From DASXUX01 sp036504595 (GTDB lineage Bacteria > Planctomycetota > SZUA-567 > H5-PLA8): a DNA stretch of 64,000 bases. Below are positions 51,922 to 60,202 of this stretch, piece by piece. Both the position numbers and the translations under genes were made by a program. Under the pieces are notes generated by a model. It was not told where the DNA came from and ran no database searches. It was given only the letters and a program-made list of their open reading frames with translations. The DNA lies in the NCBI GenBank assembly GCA_036504595.1, contig DASXUX010000077.1:1-64000 (forward strand), read 5' to 3'. Each line of letters starts with the position of its first letter. The stretch's first letter is position 1.

Positions 51922-53724
51922 TCAGTTCGCCGCCTGCTTTGACTTTCCTGCGATCGCAGCCGGGTCGTTCGGCCGCGTGAACGTCCCGCGCCCGGTGATT
52001 TCAATAATCTCGAACTTGCGGAAGGTGATGGCCCCCAACACGCCCAGGCCCAGCACGCCTTTTTCGCCCAGATTCCATTGCTGATGAGCGCTCATGTTCG
52101 AATAGTCGGTCGGCAATTCATGGAACAGCTTCCCATCGATCCACGTTTTCAGTCCTGTCCGGCGCACCTGGATCACAACAACTCCGGGCTCTCTGACCTT
52201 CGGCCAAGGTCCCGTCTCGCGCACGGTCGCGTTGCTGCTGAGATCATTTCCGCCGATGACCTCGAAGCCCGCCCGTCCGGCAAACAGAGCCCAGTTGAAG
52301 TCGTGCCCGTTCGCCTGAAGGATCACGCCCAGCGTCGCGACAGGCCTGCTTGCGTCAGCGCGGTCGGAAATGAACTCCAGTCGCACGTCGTATTCCTCAG
52401 GCGGGCGGTATGGAATTCTGAGCGGACAGCATCCACTCGTCACCACGGCCAACGTCCCGTCTCGCGGCTCCCAAATGCCGCCGCGCGCGTCCTGCTTCGA
52501 GTCCGCAAGGGCCAGCAGATTGATCGCCTTCGCCCAGCGCGCCGGGTCGCAGGCCGGTAGCTCCGTTTTCATGTCCGGTCGAACAACTGCCTTCGCCGCA
52601 GCGTTGCCTTTCGATGTCGTGAGCTCCGGTTCTGTTGGCGCATTCGCTTGAGGCACGCCCCGAGTCCTGCCGCCCATGTTCGCCATCAAGACGATCAGCA
52701 GAATCAGCATCGCCAGGCCGAGCACGCCGGCCGCCAGGTGGACGAATTTGCGAGCGCCTGCGACCGCCTCCGCGCCTGTCGCTCGAGGGGCCGGGCTGGC
52801 CACTTTCGGATGCGGCTGTGTCGCGCCTCGCCGCACAGGAGCGGGCCTGGCCGGCGCTCGCGCGCGCAGAGCGATCGACGACTTGTGCTCGTCGATGTCC
52901 GCGCCTGAAGGCGATTTCCCTTGCTGCACCCGTTCAAGATCGCTCAGCAGTTCTTTGCAGTCCGCATAGCGGTCGGCCGGCTCCTTCGCCATCATTTTCT
53001 GGATCACTTGCACGACCGAATCCGGAATGTCCTCGCGCAGGTCCTGCGGATTGGGCAGCTTATCGGTCAGGTGCTTGGCCATCACCGCGGCCGGCGAAGA
53101 ACCGCTGAACGGCGTCTGCCCGGTCACGAGATGATACAGCGTCGCGCCGAGGGAATAGATATCCGTGCGCCCATCGATCTGCTTCTCGCCGCGCGCCTGC
53201 TCCGGCGACATGTAGTGCGGCGTGCCCAAAGCGATGCCGCTCTGCGTGAAAAAGGACTGTTCGTCGCCGGCGATATTTTTCGACAAGCCCAGGTCGAGAA
53301 TCTTCGCGACGAAACCTCTGGCCAGCGCCGGCTCCCCCTCTCCCCCTGGGGGAGGGGGTTGGGGGGAGGGGTTCAGCGGCTTGCAGATGAACACGTTCGC
53401 CGGCTTGATGTCGCGGTGGATGAAGCCGTGCTGGTGAGCGTGCTGCAGCCCGCGCGCAACCTGCAGCGTGATATCGATCGCTTGCGGCACTGGCACAAAG
53501 CTCGTGCGCTTAAGCGTCTTGTCGAGCGGCTCGCCGTCGCAGAACTCCATCGCTAGGAAGTGATAACCTTGGTCTTCGCCGCAGGAATACGCCGCCACGA
53601 TATTGGCGTGATTCAGCGCCCCCGCCGCCCTCGCTTCACGCCGGAATCGTGTTACGAATTCGGCCTCGCCGGCATACTTCTTCGGAAGGACTTTCAGCGC
53701 GACCTGCCGTTGGACTTGCGTTGT
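51922..53724 (-). pseudogene. Ser/Thr kinase (Hanks type) lacking its start and glycine loop
   Basis: The frame is open from a TAA at 53725-53727 to 51922. It begins inside the N-lobe: VQRQVALKVLPKKYAGEAEF keeps the ATP-binding Lys, but the glycine-rich loop and any start codon are missing. The catalytic loop HRDIKPANVF, DLG (for DFG), SPEQARG and DIYSLGATLYHLVTG are intact. A P1 element encodes NPSPQPPPPGGEGE between HRDIKPAN and DLG. A membrane helix (LAAGVLGLAMLILLIVLMAN) and an outside DUF1080/LamG-like domain follow. The 5' part seems to be at 54981-55199, on the other side of a CI/Cro-like insertion. Probably inactive. Confidence 0.8.
53331..53376. repeat. In-frame P1 palindrome in kinase
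   Basis: CCCCCTCTCCCCC arm with GGGGGAGGGGG and TTGGGGGGAGGGG; read in frame by the kinase remnant. Confidence 0.8.
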
Positions 53725-53854
53725 TTAGAGATGCCGTAACTCCAGGCGCGGCGCCGTATCTGGCGGACTTTGAGAAGGATATGACCAGACTTTGACAGCC
53801 AGGCGCCCCGCATTTAGCGCGTTTCGGCGGGTTTTGACACACGTGGGAGGAAAC

Positions 53855-54586
53855 CTATTCGTACTTCGACGGGTCGCGCATGATCTGTTTGACGATCCCG
53901 AACACCTTCAGCGAGTTCTCTTTCTGGATTTCAATGTCCTCGCTGACCGGGTTGTCGCCGCGCAGGCGAATTCTGAACCCGGTGGATTTTGAATCGCTCA
54001 CCAGAATGCGTTTCAAAATCGGATCGTCGTTATCGATCGACGCGCAGACGACTTTCTTACTGAGCGACTTCCAGAGCGTCTTGTCCGCCGGCCCGACTTC
54101 CTCCAGCAACTCCGGCAAAGCGTAGTAAACCTTCTCGACGATCAGGATGTCGCCCTCAAGAATCATGGGCCGCATCGACTGCCCCTTAACCCTTAGGCAG
54201 TAATGGTTTGAGCGCGGATAGCGGATGTCCACAAACTCCGCTTCTTTCGTCTCCACGAACGTCGGCAGGTGGTTGGCCGCGATTGTCGCAACTACGGGCA
54301 GTTGATGCATTCTCGGAAGCTCCGCGTATTCCAGTTCCGCGCTCTTAGCCACGTCCGCCGTTGTCAGCGGCTTCTCTTTAGGCGCCACATCCTTCCCCGT
54401 CAAGAGCCAGTCCGTTGTCTCCTTCAGCGCAGTAGCGAGAGGGACCAAATGATCCCAGGGCTTGCTGCGGCCGACCTCCCAGGCGTTGACGGAGGTAATC
54501 GATATGCGGAGTTTGTCCGCGAGCTCTTGCTGCGTCCAGCCAAGAGCCTTTCGACGTGCTCGAATGCGTGCGCCAATATCGCTCAC
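53855..54586 (-). CDS. CI/LexA-like repressor (XRE HTH plus S24 peptidase)
   Basis: 243 residues from GTG 54586; the alternative ATG 54637 overlaps the probable promoter. HTH_XRE at about 1-60 (ARIRARRKALGWTQQELADKL, ISITSVNAWEVGRSKP). The S24 domain has the catalytic Ser in CLRVKGQSMRPMILEGD and the Lys in DDPILKRILVSD, so self-cleavage is possible. It represses divergent genes and may be released by RecA during DNA damage. It is transcribed opposite a small Cro-like gene across a shared operator. No integrase or phage structural gene is nearby. Confidence 0.85.
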   Translation of the reverse strand: MSDIGARIRARRKALGWTQQELADKLRISITSVNAWEVGRSKPWDHLVPLATALKETTDWLLTGKDVAPKEKPLTTADVAKSAELEYAELPRMHQLPVVATIAANHLPTFVETKEAEFVDIRYPRSNHYCLRVKGQSMRPMILEGDILIVEKVYYALPELLEEVGPADKTLWKSLSKKVVCASIDNDDPILKRILVSDSKSTGFRIRLRGDNPVSEDIEIQKENSLKVFGIVKQIMRDPSKYE

Positions 54587-54599
54587 AAATATAGCGTCC

Positions 54600-54712
54600 C
54601 GGTAAAGCAGTTTAGAATCTATCACAAATTTAAGCATACTTCAAGTTTTTGAGCTTGACGCATTGTAAGCATGGTTATATATTATAAGCATTCTTACAGG
54701 GAGGACAGGGCA
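54600..54712. promoter_or_regulatory. Divergent promoter with three TAAGCAT operators
   Basis: Plus strand: TTGACG (54655-54660), 17 bases, TATATT (54678-54683) gives a near-consensus sigma-70 promoter for the Cro-like gene. Minus strand: TTGAAG, 17 bases, TAGATT around 54650-54620 could serve the repressor. TAAGCAT occurs at 54631-54637, 54666-54672 and 54685-54691: within the minus promoter, in the plus spacer, and just after the plus -10. This is the classic repressor-operator layout. Confidence 0.65.
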
Positions 54713-55039
54713 ATGATCCCGACCGAAAAACTTGATTTTGTTCTGCGGTCGCTCGGCATTTCCCAGACGGAAGCGGCGCGGGCCGCGAGCGTTTCACCCA
54801 GCATGGTCTGCCACATTACAAGCGGAAACGCGAAGCCTTCGCTCGAAGTCGCCATCAAACTCGACGCCTTCATCAAGGCGATTCACCTTGAGCGCAACGG
54901 CGAAACGATCCCCCCAGAAGTGCGCGAAATCGTGATGGAAATCCTCTACCCGAAGAACCCCTTCGACCCCAGCGAAAAATCTAAGCGTAACTCGCGCTCA
55001 AAAACCGAGGTTCCCCCCGCTCGCGCTGCTTGGCCGTGA
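54713..55039 (+). CDS. Cro-like small HTH protein
   Basis: 108 residues from ATG 54713 (RBS GGGAGGA). The HTH is EKLDFVLRSLGISQTEAARA with ASVSPSMVCHITSGNAKPS. A short amphipathic segment follows, then a low-complexity basic tail (SEKSKRNSRSKTEVPPARAAWP) that reads across the 3' end of the opposite MshEN-like gene, so the tail may be a fusion product of the insertion. It faces the S24 repressor across the shared operator and is its likely counter-regulator. Confidence 0.75.
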   Translation: MIPTEKLDFVLRSLGISQTEAARAASVSPSMVCHITSGNAKPSLEVAIKLDAFIKAIHLERNGETIPPEVREIVMEILYPKNPFDPSEKSKRNSRSKTEVPPARAAWP

Positions 55040-55199
55040 TCACGCCCTGCTCGATCAGTACATCCGGCAGCGAGACTAGCACTCCGCCCCTGGCCTTTTC
55101 CGCCTGCGTGGCGCGAGCGCTCTCGAGCTCTTCAAACGTGGCCACGCCCGCTTGTTGAGCGGCGCGCGAAAAGAGTTCATCCGGTACGACAGCAGCCAT
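54981..55199 (-). CDS. Free-standing MshEN/GspE-N-like module (kinase N-terminal fragment?)
   Basis: 72 residues from ATG 55199. The pattern LFSRAAQQAGVATFEELESA, then VLVSLPDVLIEQGVITAKQ, matches the N-terminal module of the intact kinase at 60203 (FGNVALKLGFITKVQLEEAM, KLGEILLRKGYLTNEQLDKV). After RERGEPRF the sequence loses similarity and ends in a short unrelated tail (LSASYA). It lies on the same strand as the decapitated kinase, upstream of it, with the CI/Cro-like module between. Best read as the severed 5' end of that kinase. Confidence 0.6.
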   Translation of the reverse strand: MAAVVPDELFSRAAQQAGVATFEELESARATQAEKARGGVLVSLPDVLIEQGVITAKQRERGEPRFLSASYA

Positions 55200-55417
55200 G
55201 TAACAACCTGCCTTCAGCGTGGTGCCGCCTTTTATACGGGACGAAGCCCATGACGGCAACGCGCTGCGAGCAGGTCAGCGCCGCATAGCGCTGCGGCACT
55301 CCCGCTCTTTGTGTGGCGAAACAGAGCTGCACTGCGACAGGATTTTGTTTGCTTGCCGACGCATTATAGCGATATTATCGAAGCGTTATTTTCCCTTACT
55401 GCGAGAGGATCGAATCC

Positions 55418-55582
55418 ATGGATACAAACAAGCTTCTGATGGTGGTTATCGCCATTCTGCTTCCGCCGCTCGCTGTCTTCCTGAAAGTCGGAGCCGGCCG
55501 GCAACTGTTGATCAACATCATCCTCTGCTTCTTGCTCTGGCTCCCGGCCATCATCCACGCGCTGATGGTTGTCCTGAAGTAA
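55418..55582 (+). CDS. Pmp3/YqaE family membrane peptide
   Basis: 54 residues. Two membrane helices (MVVIAILLPPLAVFLKVG and LINIILCFLLWLPAIIHALMVVL) with the family signature ILLPPLAVFLKVG and the LCFLLWLPAIIHAL pattern. These UPF0057/Pmp3 peptides affect membrane potential and salt tolerance. RBS GAGAGGA precedes the ATG. The stop is three bases before the GNAT start, so the two are translationally coupled. Confidence 0.9.
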   Translation: MDTNKLLMVVIAILLPPLAVFLKVGAGRQLLINIILCFLLWLPAIIHALMVVLK

Positions 55583-55585
55583 GCC

Positions 55586-56086
55586 ATGCTCATCCGCCCC
55601 GAAACCGCTGCCGATCACGAAGCCATCAGAGACATCCTGATTGCTGCGTTTGCAGACCACCCCTTCAGCCACCAGACGGAACACCTGATTGTCGAAGGCC
55701 TCCGGGCCGCCGGAGCCCTGACTCTTGGGTTGGTCGCCGAACGAGACGGAGAGGTAGTCGGCCACGTTGCGTTTTCTCCGATCAAGATTGGCGGCAAAGA
55801 CTGCAAGTGGCTGGCGCTCGGTCCCGTCGCCGTCACGCCGCCGCTCCAAAAGCGCGGCATTGGCAAAGCCCTGATCTCCGAGAGCCTGCAGATTATCCGT
55901 GAGATGGGCGCTGAAGGTTGCGTCTTGGTTGGCGACCCAGCCTACTATCGCCGTTTCGGTTTCCAGCAGTGCTCCGGCCTGACGATGAAAGGAGTTCCCG
56001 CGGAAGTCCTCCAATACCTCCCCTTGAGCAACCACATCCCTCAAGGCGAAATCTCACACCACCCTGCATTTCACATAGGCCTGTGA
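55586..56086 (+). CDS. GNAT family N-acetyltransferase
   Basis: 166 residues. GNAT fold: IRPETAADHEAIRDILIAAF, VGHVAFSPIKI, LALGPVAVTPPLQKRGIGKAL (acetyl-CoA loop Q-x-x-G-x-G) and CVLVGDPAYYRRFGFQ. The YhbS-like group fits best. Substrate unknown. No RBS of its own is seen; it follows the Pmp3 peptide by three bases. Confidence 0.88.
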   Translation: MLIRPETAADHEAIRDILIAAFADHPFSHQTEHLIVEGLRAAGALTLGLVAERDGEVVGHVAFSPIKIGGKDCKWLALGPVAVTPPLQKRGIGKALISESLQIIREMGAEGCVLVGDPAYYRRFGFQQCSGLTMKGVPAEVLQYLPLSNHIPQGEISHHPAFHIGL

Positions 56087-56107
56087 TTTAATTGGCGCAG
56101 GCTGTCC

Positions 56108-56140
56108 AGCGCTCTGCGCCCTCCGCGTCTCTGCGGTGAG
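56108..56140. repeat. G9 repeat
   Basis: CTCTGCGCCCTCCGCGTCTCTGCGG: complement of CGCAGAG units, between the GNAT and beta-helix genes. Confidence 0.7.
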
Positions 56141-56142
56141 CT

Positions 56143-59037
56143 TCACTTTCCCTTCTCAACCTCCGCCTTGATCTCTTCGGGAGTCAGCGCCCGCGTCCAC
56201 AGCTTGAACTCATCCAGCAGGCCCTTGTAGAAGCCCGGCGTGTCGCCCTTCGGCGGGTCGCCGCCCCAGGCTTCGCGGCCGAGCACCAGCGGGTCGGGGT
56301 TGGTCGCGCGGCGAGCCGGATTTTTCTTCTCCGCGACGGCCACGCCGTCCACGTACAACGTCACGCCCACGCCCTGCTTGACGACCGCGGCGATGTGCGC
56401 CCACGTCCCCGCCTTTAGCACTGGCGGCCCGCCAAAGTTGAACGTCCAGGCCGCGCCGTCTTCCTGAGCTTCAAAGCTGACGGCCGCTCCGTTCTGAGCG
56501 ATGACGAACGGCGCCTCGCGCCCGGAAAACCGCTTCGACGCCAACCCGCGCCGGCCGGTGATCACTTCCGGCTTGGCCCAGAAGGAGACGGTCACGTCCG
56601 GCACATTGAACACTCCGCCGTCCTCGATCGTCAGCCACCCCGTCCCGTCGAAACTCGCCGCCTGTCCCTTCACGCCGCCGGCCACCGCCTTCACGTTCCC
56701 GTTGACCTTCGCGCTGAATCCGTTGCCGGAGCGATCGGTGAAGCGCCCAGCCGGCGCGGAGGCCGGCGCTACCTCAAAATCCAGCACCACGACCGGTTCC
56801 TGCTTGCCCATGTATTGTTTGACGCGCTCTTCAGCCGCCTTGCGAGCCGCCACTTCATCCATGACCTCGTGCTTGACGTTGCTGAATTTGTTCTCGCGCA
56901 CGAGCACATTCGCGCATTCGACCCCGACGAAAACTCCCGTATCCGCGTCAGAAACCTGATTCTGCTCGACCAAAACATCGCGGCAGAAACCGGTGACTTT
57001 CAGGTGCGCGTTCCCGCTTAGAATATTGCCGCGCACGACCGACGCGCGGTTCAGCGGGCCGGTGCATGGCGGCCGCTTGGCGCCGTGCACTTCGACAAAT
57101 GCTTCTTCGGCCGACGTCCAGTGATAGTAGTTTCCGTCCAGAATGCGGTTGTCGAGGAACTGGCAGAACCAGCTCGGCTGATACCCGTGGTACCACAGCC
57201 CCAGCCCGCGGAATCCCTGCGTGCGCGTGCCGCGGTTTTGCGCTGCAAAGCACTCGATGGACGTGCCATAGAATTGCATCGCGCCGGTATCGGTGAAATC
57301 GTTATCGAGAATCAGGTAATGCCCCTGGTACATCGTCACACCGATCACCGATGAGCCGTCCAGTTCAATGTCAAACGGCCGGTCGATCAGCAGTTTCTCC
57401 GCGTCACAAGAAACCAGCCGCCGGCATTGGCCTGCGCCTTTGCCTTCCAGCACCAGCACCGCCAGTCCCGCGCAACTGCGCTTGCCCCACTTGGGCGCTT
57501 CGGGAAGGACAAGAGTGGTCCCCCTCACCCCCAACCCCTCTCCCTCGCGGGGGAGAGGGGAGCCGGAGGCCGCCACCTTGCCGAAGTACACTTCGCCGCC
57601 GGCGTCGGACGTCATCGCCTCGCGGTCCCAGCCGTGCATCATGCTCAGCCGGTTGTGAGCGTAATAAATGTTCTGCGAGTACGGCGAGCCATCCAGGCAA
57701 TTCAACCCGCCGCCGGTGGACATCAAATCGCCGCCGGTGAGCTGGTTGTTTTCGAAGATCACGCCATCCGATCCCGAAATGCAGTACCAGCCCCAGCGCC
57801 CGTTGTAGAACTTGTTGCCGCTCAACAGCCCGCCGCGCGTACGGCTCAAGTACAGCGCTCGCCCGCTGCCGTACAAATCGCAATCGGTGACCTCGACGTT
57901 CTCGCCGCCCAAGCGGATCGTGTCGCCGCCGCCGGTAGACCATTTCATCGAGTTGCGGAAACGTTCATCGACCTCGGCCTCGGTTGGATGTCCGCGATAC
58001 GCGTTGGCTCGCACGCGCACGCGGCGCAAAAACACATTCCCCGCGTCCGGCTTGTCGCCCTGGTCGGAGACAATGATGTGCTGATGGTTTTGCGAATAAA
58101 CCGTCAGGTCTTCAATGCCAAAGCTGTTTGTCCCGCGGATCATCGCCTGCGGCGGTTTCGGTGCATCGACCCAGCACAGGCACGCGAACTCGGTCTTTTC
58201 GCCGCGAAGAACAGTGAAGCGCGGAATACTCAGCGCATCCGAAACTTTGTACCGCCCGCGCGGCAGGTACACGATGCCGCCCTTGTTCTTCTCGGCCTTT
58301 TCCAGCGCCGCGACAATCGCCGCCGTGTCGTCTTTCTGTCCGTCGCCCTCCGCGCCGAAATCGCGCACGTTGAACGTCTCCGCCGGCCAGTTCGCACGCG
58401 CCTTCACTGAAAACTTCACCGGCAGCGACCACCCGGCCGATCCACCGCAGCCGTTGTGCACATACGCTTCGTACTCGCCCGACGGCAAATTTTCAGGCAG
58501 GGCAATCTTCGCCGCGAAACAGTCCGCTTCAGCCATGAGGCGTTCTTCCTTAGCGCCTTTCAGCAGAACCGTCGTGGCGACCTTCTCGCCCATCTGCTTT
58601 CGCTCGTCCTCAGTCCAGCCGAGATTCTTTCCAAACAGCCGCAGCCATCCGCCCGGGCTGGCGCTCGTGCCTTGGTCTCCCTGCACCCACCACACCGCCG
58701 GCCGGTTAAGCACGTTGCCACCGCTGTTGATGCTGGAGTAGTACACCCCCGGCTTGAACGAAGCGGGAATCGTAAACTTCAACGAGCCGTCGGTGGGCTG
58801 AAGGGTCTCAACGGGCCGAAGTCGTATGTTGAAGGCGCCAGCATCATCGGGACGGCTGGACGAATTATTCTGTAGCTGGCAGAGGCCAACGCGCGGCTTC
58901 TCGCCGAATCCCGCGCCGGTGACCAAGACCGTCTGCCCCGGCCGGATCGGATCGCTGGCCCAGACGACGACAGGCTTATCTTCAGCCGCGCCACCAACGG
59001 CGCAGGCAAGCAGCAAAGCAAACGTGAGTCGATGCAT
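56143..59037 (-). CDS. Exported right-handed beta-helix protein with LamG-like domain
   Basis: 964 residues from ATG 59037 (GAGGAG upstream). A signal peptide (MHRLTFALLLACAVGGAAE) is followed by an IPT-like N-domain (GQTVLVTGAGFGEKPRVG). The Pectate_lyase_3-like part begins FNVRDFGAEGDGQKDDTAAI with IVYLPRGRYKVSDAL and runs on as beta-helix turns (VEVTDCDLYGSGRALYLSRT, IFENNQLTGGD, VLVRENKFSNV). Residues about 740-960 are a LamG/concanavalin domain (DRSGNGFSAKVNG, ASFDGTGWLTIEDGG, TVSFWAKPE). It is a periplasmic or surface polysaccharide-binding or -cleaving protein. A P1 copy encodes GSPLPREGEGLGVRG in frame. Confidence 0.85.
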   Translation of the reverse strand: MHRLTFALLLACAVGGAAEDKPVVVWASDPIRPGQTVLVTGAGFGEKPRVGLCQLQNNSSSRPDDAGAFNIRLRPVETLQPTDGSLKFTIPASFKPGVYYSSINSGGNVLNRPAVWWVQGDQGTSASPGGWLRLFGKNLGWTEDERKQMGEKVATTVLLKGAKEERLMAEADCFAAKIALPENLPSGEYEAYVHNGCGGSAGWSLPVKFSVKARANWPAETFNVRDFGAEGDGQKDDTAAIVAALEKAEKNKGGIVYLPRGRYKVSDALSIPRFTVLRGEKTEFACLCWVDAPKPPQAMIRGTNSFGIEDLTVYSQNHQHIIVSDQGDKPDAGNVFLRRVRVRANAYRGHPTEAEVDERFRNSMKWSTGGGDTIRLGGENVEVTDCDLYGSGRALYLSRTRGGLLSGNKFYNGRWGWYCISGSDGVIFENNQLTGGDLMSTGGGLNCLDGSPYSQNIYYAHNRLSMMHGWDREAMTSDAGGEVYFGKVAASGSPLPREGEGLGVRGTTLVLPEAPKWGKRSCAGLAVLVLEGKGAGQCRRLVSCDAEKLLIDRPFDIELDGSSVIGVTMYQGHYLILDNDFTDTGAMQFYGTSIECFAAQNRGTRTQGFRGLGLWYHGYQPSWFCQFLDNRILDGNYYHWTSAEEAFVEVHGAKRPPCTGPLNRASVVRGNILSGNAHLKVTGFCRDVLVEQNQVSDADTGVFVGVECANVLVRENKFSNVKHEVMDEVAARKAAEERVKQYMGKQEPVVVLDFEVAPASAPAGRFTDRSGNGFSAKVNGNVKAVAGGVKGQAASFDGTGWLTIEDGGVFNVPDVTVSFWAKPEVITGRRGLASKRFSGREAPFVIAQNGAAVSFEAQEDGAAWTFNFGGPPVLKAGTWAHIAAVVKQGVGVTLYVDGVAVAEKKNPARRATNPDPLVLGREAWGGDPPKGDTPGFYKGLLDEFKLWTRALTPEEIKAEVEKGK
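57520..57567. repeat. In-frame P1 palindrome in beta-helix gene
   Basis: CCCCTCACCC CCAACCCCTC arm, CCCTCGCGGG centre, GGGAGAGGGG arm. Confidence 0.88.
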
Positions 59038-59098
59038 CGGAGGACTCCTCATAGTTGGTTCCACAATACCTTACCGCCGATGCCTTTCCGCACCAAGT

Positions 59099-59138
59099 AC
59101 CACTCACCACTCACCACTCCACCACCCACCACTCCACT
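59099..59138. repeat. H7 array: CCACTCA x3
   Basis: CCACTCA, CCACTCA, CCACTCC, ACCACCCA, CCACTCC, upstream of both the beta-helix and radical SAM genes. Confidence 0.88.
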
Positions 59139-59194
59139 TGTCTCTAAGCTCCAAGACGGTATCTTCGTGGCTGCGAATTTCCCTGGGGGCCATT

Positions 59195-60130
59195 GTGGGG
59201 CGAAAGTACTACGATCCGGAGCAACGGCAGACGGTGGTTGAGCACGTGCGTAACCGTTTGTTTCGCAAGCCGGTGCCGAAATTTCCCCGAACGATCGTTA
59301 TTGAGACGCAGTTCGGCTGTAACGGGAGCTGCGTCTTCTGCCAGTACCCTCAGATCAAGGACCAGTTGCCGCGCGGCAAAATGACGATGGAGCTCTTCGA
59401 GAAGATCGCGCGAGACTGCTCCGGCCAGAACGTTGAGCGCTTCATTTTGTGTCTGGATAACGAACCGCTCTTGGACCAGAAACTCGCCGAGCGCTACGCG
59501 CTTCTGCGCCGACACTGTCCGAAAGCCATTCGCAACCTGACCACGAATGCCTCGCTGCTGACCCTGGAGAAAGTCGAGCAACTCATCAGCTCCGGCCTGA
59601 TCAACGAGTTGTTCCTGTCCGTAAATGGAGAATCCAAAGAGGTCTACGAGGAGCTGATGGGCTTGCCGTATGAAAAGGTCATGGCCAACCTCGAGACTCT
59701 CTGTAAGTGGCTCACCGCACATCCGGCCATTCGAAAGAACCTGCGCGTCCGCGTGAACACGGTCAAGACTCAACGCGTGGCTCCGGAGATTCCGGCGATG
59801 ACTCGTCGCTGGGAGGCTGAAGGCTTTGAGATGCATGTGATCGACATGGACAGCCGCGGCGATCAGCTTGATTTGCAGAAGCTCAGCGCTGAAGAATTGA
59901 AGCCTAACGTCCGCTGCCGCCGGCCGTTCCACACGATGGTGATCACGTGGGAAGGGGACGCGGTTATCTGCTGCGTGGACTACAAGCGCGAGGTCAAGCT
60001 GGGCAACGTGCAGAAGCACTCGCTGACCGAAGTCTGGAATAGCGAGCGGGCTATCAAATTGCGTCAGGAGCACCTGAGTGGCGATTTTGGCAATCTTCCA
60101 CCTTGTGCGCAGTGTAAAGTAAATGGGTGA
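59195..60130 (+). CDS. Radical SAM / SPASM-domain protein
   Basis: 311 residues if started at GTG 59195, where GGGGG lies five bases upstream; the frame is open far upstream but that part is antisense to the beta-helix gene. The [4Fe-4S] motif CNGSCVFC (CxxxCxxC) is at about 45, and the C-terminal SPASM Cys set is CRRPF, ICCVDYK and CAQC. Family members modify peptides (thioether or anaerobic sulfatase maturation) or other substrates. Given the sulfatase in the window, a maturase is conceivable but the closest type is a general SPASM enzyme. Confidence 0.82.
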   Translation: MGRKYYDPEQRQTVVEHVRNRLFRKPVPKFPRTIVIETQFGCNGSCVFCQYPQIKDQLPRGKMTMELFEKIARDCSGQNVERFILCLDNEPLLDQKLAERYALLRRHCPKAIRNLTTNASLLTLEKVEQLISSGLINELFLSVNGESKEVYEELMGLPYEKVMANLETLCKWLTAHPAIRKNLRVRVNTVKTQRVAPEIPAMTRRWEAEGFEMHVIDMDSRGDQLDLQKLSAEELKPNVRCRRPFHTMVITWEGDAVICCVDYKREVKLGNVQKHSLTEVWNSERAIKLRQEHLSGDFGNLPPCAQCKVNG

Positions 60131-60170
60131 TTGGTGAGTGGTACTTGGTGAGTGGTGGTTTGGTGGTCCT
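60125..60170. repeat. H7 array: GGTGAGT type
   Basis: TTGGTGAGTGGTAC, TTGGTGAGTGGTGG, TTTGGTGG units; complement of the heptamer at 59099-59138. Confidence 0.75.
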
Positions 60171-60202
60171 GAGCAAGACCAGGCACCAGACAACGGACAA
60201 AT

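Noticed and set aside
53855..55039. The CI/Cro-like pair considered as part of a prophage
   Set aside because: No integrase, structural, lysis or replication genes and no attachment repeats were seen around it.
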